Source of the DNA: DAIPHL01 sp036771375
GTDB lineage: Bacteria; Synergistota; Synergistia; Synergistales; Synergistaceae
Reading direction: 5' to 3'
DNA length: 6,306 nucleotides
Assembly: GCA_036771375.1 (NCBI GenBank)
Contig: DAIPHL010000127.1
Span: forward strand, 1-6,306
Shown here: piece by piece, positions 1 through 6,306 of the stretch
How positions within the stretch are numbered: the stretch's first letter is position 1
Layout: each line of letters opens with the position of its first letter
The notes under the pieces: generated by a model
Database searches by the model: none
What the model was told of the DNA's origin: nothing
What the model saw: the letters and a program-made list of their open reading frames with translations, nothing else
Program-made: the position numbers and the translations under genes

Positions 1-100
1 GTTCAACTCGGCACCTCCCCTTACAGGGGAGGCAGTGCAACCCCTCCGGTTCGCTCGTTCGCGAACCACCTCCCCTTGCAGGGGAGGCGAGGAACCACGT

Positions 101-193
101 GCAGTGGCCCCCCTGTAAGGGGGGCTGTCCCGAAGGGACTGGGGGGTTGCTTTTGCAGTGGGGTTGCCTCTGCAGTGGCGGTGAAGCAACCCC
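101..193 (-). repeat. Divergent inverted repeat unit inside the array
   Basis: Here the array changes orientation. A perfect hairpin gcccccct-gta-aggggggc (107-125) is followed at once by a second hairpin gtccc-gaa-gggac (127-139) and a G-run leading into ggttgc. Read on the minus strand this gives gcaaccccccagtccc, then gcccccct and its palindrome, which is the same order (gcaacccc block, spacer palindrome, C-rich stem-loop) as the plus-strand units. At the junction with the next direct unit, ggggttgc (160-167) and gcaacccc (186-193) are exact inverted repeats of 8 bp. The stem sequence differs from the other five copies (gcccccct in place of cctcccct), so it looks like a related but separate subfamily that has inserted or inverted here. 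Confidence 0.75.
144..177 (+). repeat. 17-bp tandem duplication within the repeat array
   Basis: Positions 144-160 (gggttgcttttgcagtg) and 161-177 (gggttgcctctgcagtg) are adjacent copies that differ only by two T-to-C changes. It lies exactly where the inverted unit meets the next plus-strand unit and probably marks a slippage or insertion event. It has no visible coding or regulatory role. Confidence 0.8.
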
Positions 194-345
194 TCCGCCT
201 CGCCCGCTCGGCACCTCCCCTTGCAGGGGAGGCAATGCAACCCCTCCGGTTCGCTGACGCGAACCACCTCCCCTTACAGGGGAGGCAGTGCAACCCCTCC
301 GCCTCGCTCAACTCGGCACCTCCCCTTGCAGGGGAGGCGAGGGGC

Positions 346-438
346 GGGGGGCTGCAAAGAAAGTGCGAAGTGGCAGGCCCATTATTCGGAGGTCTTCGAA
401 ATTGTCGTTCGCGACATGCCCAAGAGCAGAGCGTACAG
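346..438. other. Intergenic spacer between repeats and tRNA promoter, no gene seen
   Basis: I see no supported gene here. Open frames through it are short and start inside the repeats. The one structure is a small stem-loop, tgtcg-ttcg-cgaca (403-416), with a 5-bp stem and a UUCG loop closed by G-C. No T-run follows, so it does not look like an intrinsic terminator. Its role, if any, is unknown. Confidence 0.6.
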
Positions 439-467
439 TTGACGTATCGGGAAAGACGTTATAGAAT
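439..467 (+). promoter_or_regulatory. Predicted sigma70-type promoter for tRNA-Leu
   Basis: The -35 box is ttgacg (439-444) and the -10 box is tagaat (462-467), separated by 17 bases. Each box matches the consensus (TTGACA, TATAAT) at five of six positions. Transcription would start near 474, leaving a leader of about 40 nt that must be trimmed before the mature tRNA 5' end at 516. The box matches and spacing are visible in the sequence; use in the cell is inferred. Confidence 0.75.
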
Positions 468-515
468 CTGCTTCGTCGCCCGGTTGAATTTCAGCGAGCA
501 AGGGCGGCGAGTCGT

Positions 516-602
516 GTCGGGGTGGCGGAACTGGTAGACGCGCTGGATTCAGGATCCAGTGGGCGCAAGCCCATGGGGGTTCAATTCCCCCCCTCGACAC
601 CA
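516..602 (+). tRNA. tRNA-Leu (anticodon CAG)
   Basis: A complete class II tRNA of 87 nt that decodes CUG leucine codons. The acceptor stem pairs gtcgggg (516-522) with cctcgac (592-598), with one G-U pair. Then come A599 as discriminator and an encoded CCA (600-602). The D-arm stem is gcg/cgc (525-527 with 539-541) around a loop containing GG at 533-534. The anticodon stem ctgga/tccag (543-547 with 555-559) encloses loop ttcagga with anticodon cag at 550-552. A long variable arm (tgggc-gcaa-gccca, 560-573) is typical of tRNA-Leu, and the T-arm has ggggg/ccccc around ttcaatt (575-591). A39 as position 73 discriminator equivalent (A599) is the leucine identity base in bacteria. No mismatch or intron is seen. 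Confidence 0.98.
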
Positions 603-713
603 TGCGCTTACAATTCGGAATATCGATCGAAACGTTCATAGATCCCCCAAAAATTCGTCGTCCAAAACTCCAGGGGTCCGTTGATGGTCCTTTCTCTTCT
701 GATGAGTCTTCCC
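603..713. other. tRNA-to-rpoB spacer with no clear terminator
   Basis: I see no gene here. The tRNA is not followed by a GC-rich hairpin with a T-run. The only candidate pairing is cccc (645-648) with gggg (673-676) across a loop of about 24 nt, which is too weak to call. Transcription from the tRNA promoter may therefore read into rpoB, adding to the output of the promoter at 714-742, or it may end by a factor-dependent route that cannot be seen in sequence. Confidence 0.5.
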
Positions 714-742
714 TTGACGTGCCCGGTTTTTTTTGATATTAT
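714..742 (+). promoter_or_regulatory. Predicted strong sigma70-type promoter for rpoBC
   Basis: The -35 box is ttgacg (714-719) and the -10 box is tattat (737-742), with a 17-base spacer. A TGn extended -10 element (tga, 734-736) sits directly upstream of the -10. Eight consecutive T residues (727-734) fill the spacer just before it. Each hexamer matches consensus at five of six positions. The likely start point is a purine near 747-748, giving a leader of about 52 nt. The stretch between the -10 and the start, gcacgg, is GC-rich; such discriminators are known to make promoters sensitive to ppGpp in proteobacteria, which would suit an RNA polymerase operon, but this is inference here. Confidence 0.82.
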
Positions 743-757
743 GCACGGCTGTACGTG

Positions 758-772
758 TTGTACTAAATACAA
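758..772 (+). promoter_or_regulatory. Small stem-loop in the rpoB leader
   Basis: ttgta (758-762) and tacaa (768-772) can pair around the loop ctaaa, about ten bases downstream of the expected transcription start. An alternative pairing of two gtac copies (751-754 with 760-763) would compete with it. The stems are short and AT-rich, so a regulatory role is uncertain. Confidence 0.3.
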
Positions 773-782
773 AATTCATTCA

Positions 783-799
783 GGGAGGTCGTTCTCCCC
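783..799 (+). promoter_or_regulatory. rpoB ribosome-binding site within a possible hairpin
   Basis: A strong Shine-Dalgarno core ggagg (784-788) precedes the ATG at 800, with 11 bases between, which is longer than the usual 5 to 9. The same bases can pair: gggag (783-787) with ctccc (794-798) around a 6-nt loop gtcgtt. The hairpin would hide most of the ribosome-binding site and end one base before the start codon. No other ATG or GTG start lies between the site and 800, and the conserved N-terminal region follows directly, so 800 is the best start. Confidence 0.6.
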
Positions 800-3700
800 A
801 TGTTGGCAGCAGCCCCCTCGGAGAAAGCGCAAAAACGTTTGATATTTGGAACGGAAAAGGATCTTCTCCCTCTTCCCGACCTGCTTGAAGTGCAAAAGAA
901 CTCGCATGACTGGTTTTTTCAACAGGATGTGGAGCCACAGATGCGGGAGGAACAGGGATTCCAAGAGCTGTTCATGGAAATCTTCCCCATCGAGAGCTAC
1001 GATGGTTCCTTTGCCCTGGAGTTCGTCGGATACAGCGTCGAATCGGAGACGATCACTTTGGACGAAGCGAGGAGCCGGGACCTTACCTGGTCGAGGCCGA
1101 TCCGCGCCACGATCCGCCTCGTAAATCGTAAAAACGGAGAGATCAAGGAAGAGGAGATTTACCTCGGCGATTTCCCCATCATGACATCGCGCGGGACGTT
1201 TATCATCAACGGAACGGAGAGAGTCGTCGTGAACCAGCTCGCTCGCTCCGCGGGCGTTTATTTCAGCGCGGATCGGGTACCGGGACAGGAGATCTTCTTC
1301 GCCAAGGTCATACCCGACCGAGGCGCTTGGATGGAGTTCGAGCTGCCGAAGGGCGAGCCTCCCTTCAAGATCGAGCCGATTTTCGTGAAGGTCGACAACA
1401 GGAAGAAAATACCTGTCACGATGCTCCTCAAAGCCTTTGGGGTGGATTCCGACGACGAGGTCCTGGCACTCTTCGGAGCGAAAGAAGTCGAAGCCGACCT
1501 GACCGATGACGACGTCAAGGGAATGCTGATCGCGGAGCAAGTCGTCTCGGAGGACGGTACCCCGCTCATAAGAAAAAACGAGCGGCTGACCAAGGAACAT
1601 CTTGAGATCCTTTGGAATCAAGGGCGTACAAAACTTTGGGTGTGGGAGGTCGATCCCGTCGTCGCCGCCACCCTGGAAAGGGACGGGGTGGCCAACAGCG
1701 ACGAAGCGATCATGGAGCTCTTCAAACGTCTTCGTCCGAACGAGCCCGCTCGTATGGAGAACGCGAGGGAGTATGTCCAGAGCATCTTTTTCGACACAAG
1801 AAGGTACAACCTCGGCCGGGTCGGCCGTTACAAGGCAAACCGAAGGCTCGGGATCGACATTCCGGAGAAGGAGCGGCTGCTTTCGGTCCAGGACATCGTC
1901 GCGATTTCGAAGGAACTGATCCACCTCAAGAACGACGAAACATACGACGGCGAGGACGACATAGACCATCTCGGAAATCGACGTGTTCGGGCCGTGGGAG
2001 AGCTCCTGCAAAATCAGGTTCGCGTCGGGCTTCTTCGCATGGAGCGCATCGCAAAGGAGCGTATGACCACCATTCCGGATCTTGCGATGTCGATGGCGCG
2101 GGATCTGATCAACGTGCGTCCCGTGTCCGCCGTGTTGAGGGAGTTTTTCGGTTCCGGACAGCTCTCGCAGTTTATGGATCAGACGAACCCCCTCGCGGAG
2201 CTGACGCACAGACGTCGTCTCTCGGCGTTGGGGCCCGGAGGCTTGAGCCGCGAGCGTGCGGGGTTCGAAGCGCGCGACGTGCACTACACCCATTACGGCC
2301 GCGTATGCCCGATCGAGACGCCGGAAGGACCGAACATCGGGCTTGTCACCTCTCTGGCCACCTATGCCCGCATAAACGAATACGGTTTTTTGGTGAGGCC
2401 CGTACGAAAAGTGGTCGACGGAAGGGTGACCGACGAGGTGATGTTCATCTCGGCCGACGAGGAGGACGCCATCTACGTCGGACGCGCGGACGTCCCGATG
2501 GATGAGGACGGGTTCCTTCTCGGAGATCTGATTTACGTCAGGCACAAGAATCACGTCCGCGAGGTCTCTCCCACGGAGGTGGAGTGTCTGGATATATCGC
2601 CGAAACAGATCGTTTCGGTTTCGACGGCCTTGATCCCCTTCATCGAACACGACGACGCGAACAGGGCGCTTATGGGTTCGAACATGCAGCGCCAGGCGGT
2701 ACCGCTTGTCAGCGCCGAGGCGCCTTTGGTGGGTACCGGCATAGAACACAGGATCGCGAAGGATTCGGGGTCCTGCGTGGTCGCTTCTCGGCCGGGCATC
2801 GTGGTTTACGTCGATGCGGAAAGGATCGACGTAAAGGGCAAAGACGGCAAAACCGACGTATATAAGCTGATAAAATTTCGGCGCTCCAACCAGGGAACGA
2901 TCATGCACCAGAAACCGATCGTCTCCAATGGGGACGCCGTGGAAGCCGGCGAAATCATCGCCGATGGACAGTCCTGCGACGGAGGAGAGCTCGCGCTCGG
3001 AAGGAATGTCCTGGTGGCCTTCGTCTCCTGGGAAGGCTATAACTTCGAGGACGCGATCCTGCTCAGTCAGCGTCTGGTCAAAGAGGATTTCTACACGTCG
3101 ATCCACATCGAAGAATACGAAGTAGAGGCGAGAGACACCAAACTGGGACCGGAGGAGATCACGAGGGATATCCCCAACGTCGGAGAGGATGCGCTGAAAA
3201 ATCTCGACGAGGACGGCATCATCCGCGTCGGAGCCGAGGCAAAGGCTGGAGATATCCTCGTAGGGAAGGTCACGCCCAAGGGAGAGTCGGATCAGACGCC
3301 GGAGGAAAAACTGCTTCGGGCGATCTTCGGAGAAAAAGCGCGCGAGGTCAGAGACACCAGTCTGCGGGTTCCCCACGGCGAGGGTGGAAAGGTCGTCACG
3401 GTGAAACGCCTCACCAGGGCCGAGAACAGAGAGGACATGAACGCGGGCGTAAACGAGGTCATCAAGGTATATGTGGCGCAGTTCCGCAAGATCACGGAAG
3501 GTGACAAGATGGCGGGACGTCACGGAAACAAGGGCGTGGTCTCGCGAATCCTGCCGGAGGAGGACATGCCGTATCTCTCCGACGGTACGCCGATCGACGT
3601 CGTGTTGAATCCCCTGGGGGTCCCGTCTCGAATGAACCTGGGACAGGTGCTCGAGACGATCACCGGCTTCGTCGCGCATCATAACGAGTGGAGGGTCGCG

Positions 3701-4476
3701 ACCCCGGTTTTCCTCGCCGCCCACGAGGACGATATCCTCAAACATCTCGATGGTGTCAGGAAGGAGAAGTACCCGGAACTCACACACGACTGCAAGATCA
3801 CGCTTTATGACGGCAGAACGGGCAGGGTCATGGACGGCAAGGTCACGGTCGGCATCATGTACATGCTGAAGCTGATCCATCTGGTCGACGACAAGATTCA
3901 TGCCCGCTCGATCGGACCGTACAGTCTCATCACGCAGCAACCGTTGGGGGGCAAGACCCAGTTCGGCGGACAGCGTTTCGGAGAGATGGAGGTATGGGCG
4001 CTCGAGGGGTATGGCGCGGCGCACATGCTACAGGAGATGCTCACCGTAAAGTCCGACGACATACATGGAAGGCTGCGCATCTACGAGAGGATTGTGAAGG
4101 GACAGAACCTCATCAAACCCGGCGTTCCGGAGAGTTTCAGGGTTTTGATCAAAGAGCTGCACGGACTCGGTCTGGACGTCGAAATCAAATACAGCGACGG
4201 GAGCTTCGGCGAACTTGCCATGACGGATGAGGAAGAACAGTCGAAGGGATATCGCCCGGTCCCGCTGCGGCCGGACGCCGGGCTGGATCGCGACGACGAT
4301 TTCCTCGAACCGAAAGAACGTTCGGAGGTGTCGGAGCTTTTCGAAGAGCCCTCCGAGTACGATGGTGTCGGGCTGACTATAATCGATTCGGACATGCAGG
4401 ACAAGGCGGACGAGCTTTTCACGTCCGATGTCCCGGAGCCGTCGGAAGACGAGGATTTCACAGGAGATGATGCATA

Positions 4477-4477
<1 letters not shown>
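800..4477 (+). CDS. rpoB: DNA-directed RNA polymerase subunit beta
   Basis: This is the second largest subunit of RNA polymerase. It forms one side of the active-site cleft and binds nascent RNA and rifamycins. The protein has 1225 residues (E. coli 1342) and the frame is intact. Visible landmarks in order: the N-terminal RLIFG...LPDLLEVQ (13-32) and RGTFIINGTERVVVNQL (131-147) of the protrusion and lobe; an inserted lobe segment at about 218-302 resembling E. coli beta-i4 but shorter; DIDHLGNRRVRAVGE (387-401); the rifampicin region GSGQLSQFMDQTNPL (451-465) through H470 and S475; RVCPIETPEGPNIGL (501-515); GDKMAGRHGNKG (901-912) with active-site lysines K903 and K911 (E. coli K1065, K1073); and IHARS with H1034 (E. 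coli H1237). The roughly 100-residue beta-i9 of E. coli is absent between RVPHGEGGKV (856-865) and 901. After the usual family end near 1139 there is an acidic tail of 86 residues. The gene has its own promoter and overlaps rpoC by one base. Confidence 0.99.

Positions 4478-4479
<2 letters not shown>
4462..4479 (+). promoter_or_regulatory. Overlapping rpoB stop and rpoC start with internal RBS
   Basis: The sequence taatg (4475-4479) holds the rpoB stop taa and the rpoC start atg, sharing base 4477. A Shine-Dalgarno aggag (4462-4466) lies within the last rpoB codons, ten bases before the start. Terminating ribosomes could restart directly, which would keep beta and beta-prime close to equal amounts. 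An intergenic gap is more usual between these genes in E. coli, so coupling here appears tight. Confidence 0.85.

Positions 4480-6306
<1,827 letters not shown>

Larger units (their letters stand above)
1..345. repeat. Array of GC-rich palindromic repeats with a period near 53 bp
   Basis: Five near-identical stem-loops, cctcccct-tRc-aggggagg (8-bp stem, 3-nt loop, R = a or g), lie at 14-32, 69-87, 214-232, 267-285 and 319-337. Neighbouring copies start 52 to 55 bases apart. The loop is tac in copies 1 and 5 and tgc in the others. Three of the stems (14, 214, 267) are followed by the block tgcaacccctccg. After that the spacer is one of two kinds: a second palindrome ggttcgc/gcgaacc (48-67 and 248-265), or a cctcgctcaactcgg-type spacer (before copies 1 and 6, and in a shorter form before copy 4). 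The array starts at or before the window edge, so its full extent is unknown. There are no cas genes, and the spacers are variants of one another, so this is a REP/BIME-like or non-autonomous mobile repeat and not a CRISPR. Its function is unknown. Similar GC-rich stem-loop repeats occur between genes in several anaerobe genomes, but that comparison is from memory. Confidence 0.88.

Noticed and set aside
1..345. CRISPR array
   Set aside because: The repeated part is a perfect palindrome of about 19 bases, the spacers are related to one another and not unique, one unit is inverted, and no cas genes are present.
403..416. Terminator at the UUCG-loop hairpin
   Set aside because: The stem is only 5 bp and is followed by gcccaagagc, not a T-run.
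76..537. Plus-strand 153-codon frame through the repeats
   Set aside because: It is built from translated repeat units, runs into the tRNA gene and has no similarity to a known protein or a suitable RBS.
585..602. Phage or island attachment site at the tRNA-Leu 3' end
   Set aside because: No second copy of the tRNA end, no integrase and no mobile gene is in the window; the tRNA is intact and followed by rpoB.
382..639. Minus-strand 85-codon frame overlapping the tRNA
   Set aside because: Its protein (GIEPPWACAHWILNPARLP) is the antisense translation of tRNA-Leu, a well-known kind of spurious annotation.
721..734. Intrinsic terminator at the T8 tract before rpoB
   Set aside because: No stem-loop precedes the T-run, and it sits between well-spaced -35 and -10 boxes.
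776..4024. A 1082-codon open frame on the minus strand opposite rpoB
   Set aside because: It lies in codon register with rpoB, so its openness only reflects the scarcity of TTA, CTA and TCA codons in rpoB. The translation resembles no family, and rpoB explains the conservation of this DNA.

Overview
This window is mostly core transcription machinery. It holds a complete rpoB (RNA polymerase beta subunit, 1225 residues) and the first 610 codons of rpoC (beta-prime), which runs off the right edge. Upstream are a tRNA-Leu(CAG) gene and, at the left edge, a dense array of short palindromic repeats. Everything recognisable is on the plus strand. The DNA is GC-rich. The subunit architecture (a beta with an E. 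coli-like beta-i4 region but no beta-i9, a long acidic beta C-terminus, and a large Thermus-like insertion near the beta-prime N-terminus), together with GC-rich repeats, suggests a diderm anaerobe, perhaps a member of the Synergistota. That placement is an inference and is not proven by the window.

Layout: 1-345 is a cluster of GC-rich stem-loop repeats, five in one orientation and one divergent copy inverted, with no credible gene. Positions 346-438 hold no gene. A sigma70-type promoter (439-467) precedes the 87-nt tRNA-Leu (516-602, CCA encoded). Positions 603-713 show neither a gene nor a convincing terminator. A strong sigma70-type promoter with an extended -10 (714-742) precedes a leader of about 50 nt, and rpoB (800-4477) follows. 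The rpoC start codon overlaps the rpoB stop by one base (4477), so the two large subunits are made from one transcript and probably by coupled translation.

How they work together: beta and beta-prime form the two halves of the RNA polymerase active-site cleft and are needed in equal amounts, which fits the overlapping reading frames. In many bacteria rpoBC follows rplKAJL directly. Here no rplL lies within the 799 bases upstream, and rpoB seems to have its own promoter behind a tRNA gene and a repeat cluster. The catalytic NADFDGD loop of beta-prime lies just outside the window, by homology about ten residues past its end.

I found no previously undescribed system. The points most worth a second look are the mixed-orientation palindromic repeat array, a threefold internal repeat inside the beta-prime N-terminal insertion, the acidic beta tail, and a hairpin that would bury the rpoB ribosome-binding site.
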